From: Campylobacter coli LMG 9860
Lineage (GTDB): Bacteria > Campylobacterota > Campylobacteria > Campylobacterales > Campylobacteraceae
Assembly (NCBI RefSeq): GCF_000254135.1
Contig: NZ_AINS01000033.1
Location: forward strand, 1-64,000
Length of the DNA stretch: 64,000 nucleotides
Direction of reading: 5' to 3'
The stretch's first letter is position 1. Each line of letters starts with the position of its first letter. Position numbers and translations under genes: made by a program. The notes under the pieces are model-generated. The model saw only the letters and a program-made list of their open reading frames with translations, was not told the DNA's origin and made no database searches. Positions 56,607-64,000 of the stretch are shown piece by piece.

Positions 56607-57383
56607 TTAAAGCAAAGCTTTTAAAGCCTTTCCTTCATCTTTTTCGCGCATAAAATATTCGCCGATTAAACAAGCATCAACGCCTAAATTTTGCAAATGC
56701 CTTAAAAAATCTTTATCCTCTAAACCGCTTTCTGCGATAATAATTTTTGAATTTGGAATTTGTGGGATGAGTTTTTCGCATAAATTCATATCCATAGAAA
56801 AATCATCCAAATTGCGATGATTTATGCCTATAATATCAGCTCCTGAAAAAATCGCTTTGCTCAAATCTTCTTTATCGTGAATTTCCACCAAGGCTTCAAG
56901 TCCCAAATGTCTTGTAAATTCAAGCAATCTTTTAAGCTCTTTCATACTTAACATTCTAGCGATAAGCAAAACAAAATCCGCCCCATAAACCAAAGCTTCT
57001 AAAATTTGATACTCATCAAAAATAAAATCCTTTCGCAACAAAGGAGCGTGCGTATAACGGCGTATCATGCTAAGGTATTCTAAACTCCCTTGAAAAAAAT
57101 GCGGTTCTGTTAAAACTGAAATAGCAGCAGCTCCATTTTTTTCGTATTTTAAAGCTATATCTAAAGGATCAAAATTTTCCCTTATAACCCCTTTACTTGG
57201 ACTAGCTTTTTTAACCTCTGCGATAATTCTTACTTCATTTTCTATTCTTTTTAAAGCAGCTTTAACATCTTTAGGAAAAAAAGGATTCGATGCTAAAGAT
57301 CGTCCCAACATATCATAAGGCAGTTGCGCCTTACGCTCTTTTAAATCTTCTTTAGTTTTTTCAAAAATTTTATCTAAAATCAT
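56607..57383 (-). CDS. trpC: indole-3-glycerol phosphate synthase
   Basis: A 258-residue TIM-barrel enzyme of tryptophan synthesis, which closes the indole ring of CdRP. Blocks present: [21 protein letters not shown] (catalytic Lys/Glu), [26 protein letters not shown] and [10 protein letters not shown]. The other trp genes lie elsewhere (Cj0345-0349 from memory), so trpC is split from its pathway. It overlaps the lipoprotein gene by 4 bases. Confidence 0.97.
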   Translation of the reverse strand: MILDKIFEKTKEDLKERKAQLPYDMLGRSLASNPFFPKDVKAALKRIENEVRIIAEVKKASPSKGVIRENFDPLDIALKYEKNGAAAISVLTEPHFFQGSLEYLSMIRRYTHAPLLRKDFIFDEYQILEALVYGADFVLLIARMLSMKELKRLLEFTRHLGLEALVEIHDKEDLSKAIFSGADIIGINHRNLDDFSMDMNLCEKLIPQIPNSKIIIAESGLEDKDFLRHLQNLGVDACLIGEYFMREKDEGKALKALL

Positions 57384-58657
57384 GGTTTAATACACGCCTT
57401 TATTGCTTTTGCATGAGCCTTGCTCTCATCAGAATTTGCAAATTCTTTATCCTCTAAAGTTTGCTTCAAAATTTCCCAAGCCTTTTTACAATCACCTTGT
57501 TTATAATACCCCCACGCTAAAGAATCCAAATAGTATAAATTTTGAGGCTCTTTTTTTAAGGCAAGTTCAACCAATTTCATACCTTTTTTAAGATCTAAAT
57601 CATAATCTATCAATAAATACCCATAATAATTCAAATACAAAGCATCACTATTTTCATCAATCGCATTAGAAAATTTTTCGCTCACAAGAGCAACAACCTG
57701 CGGAGTGATTTTTTTATTCAAATTTGCTTCTTCAAATTCAAACACTGCTGCACGCAAAAGATATTCTTTCTCTTGAGTGCGTTTATAAATTTGCATACTA
57801 AGATCTTTAGCCTTGTTGTATAATTTTAACCTTTGATATAAATAAAGCTTCATATCATCATCTGCATTATATTTTAAAGCAAAATGCAATGCTTCTTTGT
57901 CTTTGTTTTGAGAACTTAAAAGCTCGATAAGAGCTAGGATAAAGCTTTTGTTTTTTGTAATATTATAAAGCTCTATATAAATTTCTTGTAAAGCTTTGCT
58001 ATTGCCCTTATCATTATAAATCTTTGCTAGTAAAATGCAAGTTTTAAGAGTGCAACCATTAATATTTTTTGAATTTTCTAGTATATTTTTAATGCTTGAA
58101 GTATCATTTAATATAGCATAAACACCCACGAGCTTAAACAAAATCTCCTCGTTTTGAACTTGATTATAGGCTAGTTGATAATATTTTATGGCATCTTTTA
58201 AATTATTTTGGCGTATTAATACATCTCCATAAAGCTCTAAATTTCTTGGATCATCACTTTTTTTCTTTAAAAGCCCTTGGATAAGCTCTTGAGCTTCTTT
58301 AAGATTATAAGAATTTAAGGCATAAAGTGCACTAAGACGCTTAAGATTATCACTCTTATCAAGATAAGGCTTGGCTATATTATTTATCTCTTCTTTTTTA
58401 TCAAGGTTGTTTGCTAGAGTTAGCAAAAATGCATTTTCTAAAAAATTAGTAATATTATAATCTCTAAAAAGTGCCAAAAACTCATCCCTAGCTTCTTCAT
58501 ATTGATTAAAATATTCATAATTATAAGCTTTCATGATCCTTAAATCAAATTCATTGCTCTTTTGCTGCTTATAATCGGGGTAAGCTATAATCGTTTTTGA
58601 AGCCCCACACGCAGTTAAAAAAAAGCCTATTAAGACAAATAACAAATTCCTATACAT
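57380..58657 (-). CDS. TPR-repeat lipoprotein
   Basis: A 425-residue lipoprotein: signal peptide with lipobox LTAC (Cys17), so likely anchored in the outer membrane. The rest is alpha-helical repeats of the TPR/SEL1 kind (e.g. [29 protein letters not shown] near 135, and [25 protein letters not shown] near the end). Such proteins scaffold partners. The partner is unknown. Reference locus Cj0497, from memory. Overlaps the 58630-59004 gene by 28 bases and trpC by 4. Confidence 0.85.
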   Translation of the reverse strand: MYRNLLFVLIGFFLTACGASKTIIAYPDYKQQKSNEFDLRIMKAYNYEYFNQYEEARDEFLALFRDYNITNFLENAFLLTLANNLDKKEEINNIAKPYLDKSDNLKRLSALYALNSYNLKEAQELIQGLLKKKSDDPRNLELYGDVLIRQNNLKDAIKYYQLAYNQVQNEEILFKLVGVYAILNDTSSIKNILENSKNINGCTLKTCILLAKIYNDKGNSKALQEIYIELYNITKNKSFILALIELLSSQNKDKEALHFALKYNADDDMKLYLYQRLKLYNKAKDLSMQIYKRTQEKEYLLRAAVFEFEEANLNKKITPQVVALVSEKFSNAIDENSDALYLNYYGYLLIDYDLDLKKGMKLVELALKKEPQNLYYLDSLAWGYYKQGDCKKAWEILKQTLEDKEFANSDESKAHAKAIKACIKP

Positions 58658-59004
58658 TCTTTTTTTAGCTCCTCTTGATGTGTTTTAAAATATTCCCAAA
58701 AAGGAAAGGTGCGGCATTGCTTCGGACGAAAATCATAAATAGAGCAATTTCTTTTTTCCTTATCGAAAAAAATACATGCAAATCCATCTTCAAATTCAAC
58801 TTCCTTAAAACTCATTCTAAAGCCTACCTTTTTTAAATATTTCAAAGCAAATTCTTTTTCATCTAATTGCAAATGCTCTCTCAAAGCCTTTAACTCTTCC
58901 TTGTTTGCAAAAATATTTCCACTTTCTCCTGTGCAACATTTTCCACCGCATTCTTGACAAGCATTTTCATTAAATCCATAAGAAAAATCTTTATTAAATA
59001 TCAT
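58630..59004 (-). CDS. YkgJ-family Fe-S or Zn cluster-binding protein
   Basis: A small cysteine-rich protein. The signature is CQECGGKCCTGES near the N-terminus plus CSIYDFRPKQCRTFPF later, matching the YkgJ/UPF0153 family, which is predicted to bind a metal or Fe-S cluster. The frame is open to a GTG at 59049, but the ATG at 59002-59004 gives the conserved MIFNKDFSYGF start and only an 11-base overlap with the upstream gene. No function is established. Confidence 0.82.
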   Translation of the reverse strand: MIFNKDFSYGFNENACQECGGKCCTGESGNIFANKEELKALREHLQLDEKEFALKYLKKVGFRMSFKEVEFEDGFACIFFDKEKRNCSIYDFRPKQCRTFPFWEYFKTHQEELKKECIGICYLS

Positions 59005-59695
59005 AACTTTCCAACCTAAATCTAGAGTGAATCTCTTGCATTTGCTCACTCAAATTCTCATTTTTATAGATAAAAAAAGGGGGTAAAATCTCACAAGGCG
59101 ATTTTACACTTTTTCTAGCTTGCACCAAGACAAGTCTTGCTGAAATATTTTGATGAGTATGTACAAAACGAATTTTAGTTAATTTTAGCTTTTTACTCTC
59201 TAAAACAAGGCAAATTTTATCTAAAGCCAAGGCTTCGTAACAAAAATACAATACCCCCATAGGTTTTAACAAAGCATTGGATCTAACAATAAATTCATTT
59301 AAAGTCAAATATTTTTGAAATTTACTTATATTTTTATGCGTATTTTTACCCTCATGCGCCCCATCTCTATAAAAAGGTGGATTACAAACTATAAAATCAA
59401 ATTTTTTATCATTTTGAAAATTTCTAAAATCTTCATGCAATACTCCAGCTTGTATATTATTTTGTTTTAGATTACGATGAATGAGTTCTATATTTTCTTG
59501 TTGTATATCAAGCAAAGATAAATCTAAATTAGAAACAAATTTTTTAAGTAAAATTCCTATAATACCACATCCCGAACCTACTTCCAAGACTTGATTTTTA
59601 ATACCCATTTCTAAAACAAAATCAGCTAAAAGTAAAGAATCGCTGTTGTAACGATAACCATCACTCAATTGGGCTAATTTAATACTATCTTGCAT
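58994..59695 (-). CDS. TrmN6-like tRNA adenine methyltransferase
   Basis: A SAM-dependent methyltransferase of about 233 residues. SAM motif I is VLEVGSGCGIIGILL (near 38-52), and motif IV is NPPF in FIVCNPPFYRDGAH. That is the amino-methylase signature of TrmN6 (tRNA1-Val A37 N6-methylation). The frame is open to a TTG at 59701 that overlaps the upstream peptide stop (TTGA); the ATG at 59693-59695 is taken as start. Confidence 0.87.
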   Translation of the reverse strand: MQDSIKLAQLSDGYRYNSDSLLLADFVLEMGIKNQVLEVGSGCGIIGILLKKFVSNLDLSLLDIQQENIELIHRNLKQNNIQAGVLHEDFRNFQNDKKFDFIVCNPPFYRDGAHEGKNTHKNISKFQKYLTLNEFIVRSNALLKPMGVLYFCYEALALDKICLVLESKKLKLTKIRFVHTHQNISARLVLVQARKSVKSPCEILPPFFIYKNENLSEQMQEIHSRFRLESYDI

Positions 59696-59697
59696 TT

Positions 59698-59850
59698 TCA
59701 ATGGGTTGGAATTTTAATTCTTTTTAAAGGAGTATTTTCTTTGCTTGTGTTTTGTTCTTGTTTTAAAGCATTATTTTGACTTGCAAAATCTATAAAATTT
59801 TGAGCAAAAAGTAAGGAAGATAATGATATTGTGAAAAAAAATTTCAACAT
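59698..59850 (-). CDS. 50-residue exported peptide
   Basis: ATG at 59848-59850, 50 residues, TGA at 59698-59700. The N-terminus MLKFFFTISLSSLLFA is a clear signal peptide. The remaining 34 or so residues are hydrophilic (rich in N, Q, K, T) and end in IPTH. AAGGA lies 6 bases before the ATG. It opens the operon to selU and is probably the reference strain's Cj0494 (putative exported protein, from memory). No function is known. Confidence 0.8.
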   Translation of the reverse strand: MLKFFFTISLSSLLFAQNFIDFASQNNALKQEQNTSKENTPLKRIKIPTH

Positions 59851-59869
59851 AATTTTCCTTGAAATTTAT

Positions 59870-59875
59870 ATTCTA
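59870..59875 (-). promoter_or_regulatory. -10 box of the Cj0494-selU operon
   Basis: AAATAGAATATAAAT on the minus strand, with TAGAAT at 59870-59875, lies 20 bases before the ATG, directly after tRNA-Arg. No -35 is seen. Confidence 0.5.
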
Positions 59876-59900
59876 TTTAAGTTTATTTAAAAAATTTAAA

Positions 59901-59977
59901 TGGTGTCCACGGCGAGATTCGAACTCACGGCCTCAAAATTAGGAATTTTGCGCTCTATCCTGCTGAGCTACGAGGAC
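59901..59977 (-). tRNA. tRNA-Arg, anticodon CCU
   Basis: The minus strand folds as a tRNA of 77 bases with CCA encoded. D-stem GCTC/GAGC, anticodon stem CAAAA/TTTTG with loop TTCCTAA (anticodon CCT, Arg), T-stem GTGAG/CTCGC with loop TTCGAAT. The acceptor stem GTCCTCG/CGTGGAC has one T-T mismatch (position 5-68). It reads the rare AGG codon. It lies between fusA and Cj0494, 4 bases from the hairpin at 59982-59999. Confidence 0.92.
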
Positions 59978-59981
59978 AGAA

Positions 59982-59999
59982 AGCGGGAAAAATCCCGCT
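59982..59999 (-). terminator. GC-rich hairpin between fusA and tRNA-Arg
   Basis: AGCGGGA pairs with TCCCGCT around an AAAA loop (plus strand). The stem is unusually GC-rich for this genome. On the minus strand no T run follows before the tRNA starts at 59977, so it may be an imperfect terminator allowing readthrough into the tRNA. Confidence 0.45.
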
Positions 60000-60005
60000 A
60001 AAAAT

Positions 60006-62081
60006 TTAACCGTTTCTTTTTTTGATGATTTCATCCGCAACATTTTTAGGAACTTCATCATAATGATCAAATTCCATAGAATAAGTCGCACGACCTTGAG
60101 TTTGACTTCTAAGATCAGTAGAATAACCAAACATTTCAGCCAAAGGACAAAATGCTGTGATGATTTTATTTCCACCACGCTCATCCATGCTATTTACTTG
60201 ACCACGGCGTTTGTTAAGATCTCCAATAACATCGCCCATGTAATCTTCAGGAGTTTCTACTTCAACTTTCATCATAGGCTCTAAGATCACAGCACCTGCT
60301 TTTCTAGCACCTTCTTTAAAGCCCATAGAAGCAGCAAGTTTAAACGCCATCTCAGATGAATCCACCTCGTGATAACTTCCATCATAAACAGTTACTTTAA
60401 CATCTTCTACTGGATAACCTGCTAAAACACCATTTTGCAATGCTTCTTGAACACCTTTATCAACCGCAGGAATATATTCTTTTGGAATTACCCCACCTTT
60501 GATATCATTAACAAACTCATATCCACTACCTGGCTCAAGTGGCTCAAGGCGTAAGAATACATGTCCGTATTGACCACGACCGCCTGATTGCTTAGCGTAT
60601 TTGTATTCTTGTTCAACAGTTTTTCTAATGGTTTCGCGGTAAGCAACTTGAGGTTGTCCCACTTCAGCTTCCACTTTAAATTCACGAAGCATACGATCAA
60701 CAATAATTTCAAGGTGTAATTCACCCATACCTGAAATGATAGTTTGGCCACTTTCTTCATCTGTAGAAACTCTAAAACTTGGATCTTCTTGTGCTAATTT
60801 ATTTAAAGCAATAGACATTTTTTCTTGATCTGCTTTAGTTTTTGGTTCTACTGCAACAGAAATAACAGGATCTGGGAAATCCATTCTTTCAAGAATTACC
60901 TTATCTTTTTCACTTGCAAGAGTATCCCCTGTTAAAGTATCTTTAAGTCCTACAACTGCACCGATTTCTCCTGCGTAAAGAACTTTAATTTCTTCTCTTT
61001 TATTAGAGTGCATTTTTAACAAACGACCAATTCTTTCTTTTTTATCTTTGGTTGAGTTATAAGCATAAGAACCGCTTTCTAAACATCCACGATAAACACG
61101 CACGAAAGTAAGTTGTCCTACAAATGGATCTGTCATAATTTTAAATGCAAGTCCTGCAAATTCGCCATCATCGGTTGATTTTACAGAAACTTCTGTGCCG
61201 TCTTCATATTCACCCTTGATATTTGCCACTTCATCAGGAGCTGGTAAATAAGCCACAACAGCATCAAGTAAAGGTTGAACACCCTTATTTTTAAATGCAG
61301 TTCCACAAAGCATAGGAACAATAGAAAGACTTAAACACCCTGCTTTAATACCAGTTTTAATTTCCTCAAGGCTTAATTCTTCACCGCCTAGATATTTTTC
61401 CATCAACTCATCTGAAGTTTCTGAAACCGCTTCTATCATTTTAGTGCGATATTCTTCTGCTTTTTCTTTAAGCTCAGCAGGAATTTCTTTTTCTACATAA
61501 TCTGTTGGCTTAGTATCATCTTCCCAAACTAAAGCTTTCATAGTTACAAGATCGATAACACCTTTGAAATTATCTTCAGCGCCGATTGGAATTTGAAGTG
61601 GAACTGGATTAGCTTTTAAGCGATTACGAATTTGATCTTCTACATTATAGAAGTTTGCGCCGATTCTATCCATTTTATTTACAAAAACTATTCTTGGAAC
61701 ACCATATTTATTTGCTTGTCTCCAAACAGTTTCGCTTTGAGGTTGCACCCCACCTACTGAACAAAATACTGCAACAGCACCATCAAGAACACGCATAGAT
61801 CTTTCAACTTCTATGGTGAAATCCACGTGGCCCGGAGTGTCTATAAGGTTAATTTGATGATCTTTCCAAAAACAAGTCGTCGCAGCAGAGGTAATAGTAA
61901 TACCTCTTTCTTTTTCTTGCTCCATCCAGTCCATAGTCGCAGCACCATCATGCACTTCGCCTATTTTATGACTCATACCTGTAAAGAAAAGAATTCTCTC
62001 ACTTGTAGTTGTTTTTCCCGCATCAATATGTGCAGCAATACCGATATTTCTAACCCTTTTTAAAGGAGTACTTCTAGACAT
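60006..62081 (-). CDS. fusA: translation elongation factor G
   Basis: A 691-residue GTPase that moves tRNA and mRNA on the ribosome. G1 AHIDAGKTT (near 17), switch I ERGITIT, G3 DTPGHVD, G4 NKMD; domains II-V follow, with GRGQYGHV and the C-terminal [14 protein letters not shown]. Length is normal. Twelve bases separate it from rpsG. Confidence 0.97.
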   Translation of the reverse strand: MSRSTPLKRVRNIGIAAHIDAGKTTTSERILFFTGMSHKIGEVHDGAATMDWMEQEKERGITITSAATTCFWKDHQINLIDTPGHVDFTIEVERSMRVLDGAVAVFCSVGGVQPQSETVWRQANKYGVPRIVFVNKMDRIGANFYNVEDQIRNRLKANPVPLQIPIGAEDNFKGVIDLVTMKALVWEDDTKPTDYVEKEIPAELKEKAEEYRTKMIEAVSETSDELMEKYLGGEELSLEEIKTGIKAGCLSLSIVPMLCGTAFKNKGVQPLLDAVVAYLPAPDEVANIKGEYEDGTEVSVKSTDDGEFAGLAFKIMTDPFVGQLTFVRVYRGCLESGSYAYNSTKDKKERIGRLLKMHSNKREEIKVLYAGEIGAVVGLKDTLTGDTLASEKDKVILERMDFPDPVISVAVEPKTKADQEKMSIALNKLAQEDPSFRVSTDEESGQTIISGMGELHLEIIVDRMLREFKVEAEVGQPQVAYRETIRKTVEQEYKYAKQSGGRGQYGHVFLRLEPLEPGSGYEFVNDIKGGVIPKEYIPAVDKGVQEALQNGVLAGYPVEDVKVTVYDGSYHEVDSSEMAFKLAASMGFKEGARKAGAVILEPMMKVEVETPEDYMGDVIGDLNKRRGQVNSMDERGGNKIITAFCPLAEMFGYSTDLRSQTQGRATYSMEFDHYDEVPKNVADEIIKKRNG

Positions 62082-62093
62082 TTTTTCTCCTTC

Positions 62094-62588
<495 letters not shown>

Positions 62589-62603
62589 TTACTCAAACAA
62601 AAT

Positions 62604-62620
62604 CAAATCTAACGGATTTG
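62604..62620 (-). other. small hairpin in the rpsL-rpsG gap
   Basis: CAAATC and GATTTG pair around a 5-base loop, followed by ATTTTGTTTG on the minus strand. It could be an attenuator or a folding spacer inside the str operon. Confidence 0.3.
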
Positions 62621-62633
62621 TCTGTCTAAAAAA

Positions 62634-63017
62634 TTACTTAGCACTTGCTTTAGGGCGTTTTGCACCATATTTAGAACGAGAAACTGTTCTTTTTGCAACA
62701 CCCGCAGTATCAAGCGCACCACGCACGATGTGATATTTCACACCTGGTAAGTCTTTTACCCTACCCCCACGCACTAAAACAATGCTGTGTTCTTGTAGGT
62801 TGTGACCTTCACCGCCGATATAGCTAATCACTTCAAAGCCGCTAGTAAGTCTTACTTTGGCAACTTTTCTTAATGCTGAGTTTGGTTTTCTAGGAGTTGT
62901 TGTATAAACCCTAGTGCAAACTCCCCTTCTTTGTGGGCAATTTTTAAGCGCTGGAGATTTAGATTTTTCTAAAACTTTTTTGCGCTCTTTTCTAACCAAT
63001 TGATTTATGGTAGGCAC
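62634..63017 (-). CDS. rpsL: 30S ribosomal protein S12, with Arg43
   Basis: A 127-residue decoding-centre protein. It starts with GTG (63015-63017) after AAGGAATTATT. The streptomycin-loop reads [11 protein letters not shown], with residue 43 encoded by AGA (62889-62891). Sensitive E. coli and Campylobacter S12 have Lys there (TPKKPNSA). Lys88 block [12 protein letters not shown] is wild type. K43R is a classic high-level streptomycin-resistance substitution. Other features are ordinary. Confidence 0.98.
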   Translation of the reverse strand: MPTINQLVRKERKKVLEKSKSPALKNCPQRRGVCTRVYTTTPRKPNSALRKVAKVRLTSGFEVISYIGGEGHNLQEHSIVLVRGGRVKDLPGVKYHIVRGALDTAGVAKRTVSRSKYGAKRPKASAK

Positions 63018-63049
63018 AATAATTCCTTTCTTTAAAAAATATAATAAAC

Positions 63050-63066
63050 TTTAGATGATATCTAAA
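63050..63066 (-). other. hairpin in the leader of the str operon
   Basis: TTTAGAT pairs with ATCTAAA around a 3-base loop, about 33 bases upstream of the rpsL start. A role in S12 or S7 feedback is not supported by sequence alone. Confidence 0.3.
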
Positions 63067-63129
63067 TTTTACTTACAAAAATATAAACTAGAGATGTTTT
63101 AGTAGTGACTAAAATTAAAAATCCTATCC

Positions 63130-63145
63130 CATCTAAAACTAGATG
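63130..63145 (-). terminator. weak terminator hairpin after the aldehyde dehydrogenase
   Basis: CATCTA and TAGATG form a 6-bp stem with a 4-base loop, 11 bases after the stop at 63157. A T5 run follows about 10 bases later on the minus strand. Confidence 0.4.
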
Positions 63146-63156
63146 AGATAATAAAA

Positions 63157-63999
63157 TTATTGTTTATTGGTATTATATTGCAGATAAACTACATGAGTAG
63201 CTAAATACTCTTCAAGACCATGTTTTCCATCAGCTCCACCTATGCCACTTTTTCTAAAACCTGCGTGAAAACCTTGCATGGCTTCAAAATTTTCACGGTT
63301 TATATAAGTTTCGCCAAATTTAATTTCTCTACTGGCTCTCATAGCTATATCTAAATTTTGCGTATAAATAGAACTTGTAAGTCCATATTCACAATCATTT
63401 GCCATGTCAATTGCTTCATCAAGTGTATCAAATTTAACAATAGGCAAAATCGGAGCAAAAATTTCTTTTTGCATAATCTCATCTTCGTGTTTAACATTAG
63501 TAAGAACGCTTGCAGGAAAATAATATCCACTTGTATCGGTGATTTTTCCACCACATTCTACAACTGCTCCTTTATCCGTGGCTCTTTGAAGCATTGCTAA
63601 AGCATTATCAACCCCTGTTTGATTGACAAGCGGTCCCATATCAAAATCACCCTTTAAAGTATTTCCAACGCTTACCTTACTCATGGCTTTTACAAATTTA
63701 TCTACAAATTCATCATAAACACTTGTATGCACATAAGCTCTTTCAGCACAATTGCAAACTTGTCCGTTATTACAAATTCTACTTGCCTTAATCGCCTCTA
63801 CTGCCAAATCAATATCCGCATCTTTGCACACTATAGCCGGTGCTTTTCCACCAAGCTCCAAAGAAACTTTAATGATATTTTTAGCCGCAGCTTCCATTAC
63901 TCTAATCCCTGCTTCAACACTTCCAGTAAGACTTACCATACCTATATTTTCATTGCTTGATAATTCATGTCCTACTACACTGCCTTTACCTGCAACCAA
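63157..63999 (-). CDS. lactaldehyde dehydrogenase-like aldehyde dehydrogenase (3' part)
   Basis: At least 280 residues of the C-terminal part of an NAD(P)-dependent aldehyde dehydrogenase; the 5' end is beyond the window. The nucleotide-fold blocks VSLTGSVEAG and VSLELGGKAPAIV are followed by the catalytic cysteine in NNGQVCNCAERAYV, which matches the E. coli AldA lactaldehyde/glycolaldehyde type (GQVCNCAERVYV). EIFAPILPIV and GFRKSGIGGADGKHGLEEY are typical. In C. jejuni this gene, ald, adjoins the L-fucose locus (Cj0480c-Cj0490) and is split in NCTC 11168 (from memory). No frameshift is seen in the part present here. Confidence 0.9.
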   Translation of the reverse strand: MVAGKGSVVGHELSSNENIGMVSLTGSVEAGIRVMEAAAKNIIKVSLELGGKAPAIVCKDADIDLAVEAIKASRICNNGQVCNCAERAYVHTSVYDEFVDKFVKAMSKVSVGNTLKGDFDMGPLVNQTGVDNALAMLQRATDKGAVVECGGKITDTSGYYFPASVLTNVKHEDEIMQKEIFAPILPIVKFDTLDEAIDMANDCEYGLTSSIYTQNLDIAMRASREIKFGETYINRENFEAMQGFHAGFRKSGIGGADGKHGLEEYLATHVVYLQYNTNKQ

Positions 64000-64000
64000 A

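Overview
The window is a stretch of an AT-rich chromosome whose gene order is that of Campylobacter jejuni (the Cj0490-Cj0560 interval of the reference strain NCTC 11168, read in reverse). The evidence is the set of protein families, the dense epsilonproteobacterial operons, the promoters with a conserved -10 box (TATAAT or TAGAAT) but mostly no -35, and the sigma-54-type flagellar promoters. Locus comparisons with NCTC 11168 and Helicobacter pylori are from memory and were not searched. No CRISPR array, prophage, insertion sequence or defence island is visible.

Layout. 1-4608: a MATE exporter broken by a homopolymer frameshift, a TrxB-like flavoprotein, proA, and a FUSC-type membrane protein gene carrying one stop codon and two frameshifts. 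4609-8877: efp and rnpB on opposite strands, then the minus-strand flagellar group flaG-fliD-fliS plus a small fourth gene, with sigma-54 and sigma-28 promoter signals in front of flaG. 8878-16713: an eight-gene, mostly overlapping operon linking haem synthesis (hemA, hemC), quinone synthesis (polyprenyl synthase, UbiD), proS and three small genes, one of which resembles the knotted H. pylori protein HP0242. 16781-24863: the icd-mdh-sucCD-oorDABC operon, which converts isocitrate to succinate and also supplies malate dehydrogenase. 24892-31547: an AsmA-like protein and a divergent mltG whose 5' ends overlap, then flgB-flgC-fliE-pbpB behind a consensus sigma-54 site. 31540-41170: an intact Na/Pi cotransporter operon headed by htpG, and a ctpA-purC-purS-purQ-Cj0515-plsC-crcB operon. 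41296-49339: a CsoR-type repressor, clpB with a near-perfect sigma-70 promoter and an HspR-like operator, and alaS-maf-pbpA. 49456-55123: an aminotransferase / MetE-like / Gfo-Idh operon, hemH, and an intact amt. 55124-59850: a seven-gene operon from a 50-residue exported peptide to a SelU-like protein. 59901-63999: tRNA-Arg(CCU), the fusA-rpsG-rpsL genes, and the 3' part of a lactaldehyde-dehydrogenase-like gene.

Most of the window is ordinary core genome. The points most worth a second look are: the S12 residue at position 43 is Arg (AGA) where the sensitive form has Lys, which predicts streptomycin resistance; two broken membrane-protein genes sit next to two transporters that are intact here; a MetE-like gene is inserted in the degT/Gfo-Idh operon; a 17-codon mini-gene with its own terminator lies between the MATE and TrxB-like genes; a cell-wall transpeptidase is wired to a flagellar sigma-54 promoter; and clpB carries a consensus promoter overlapped by a HAIR-like inverted repeat.
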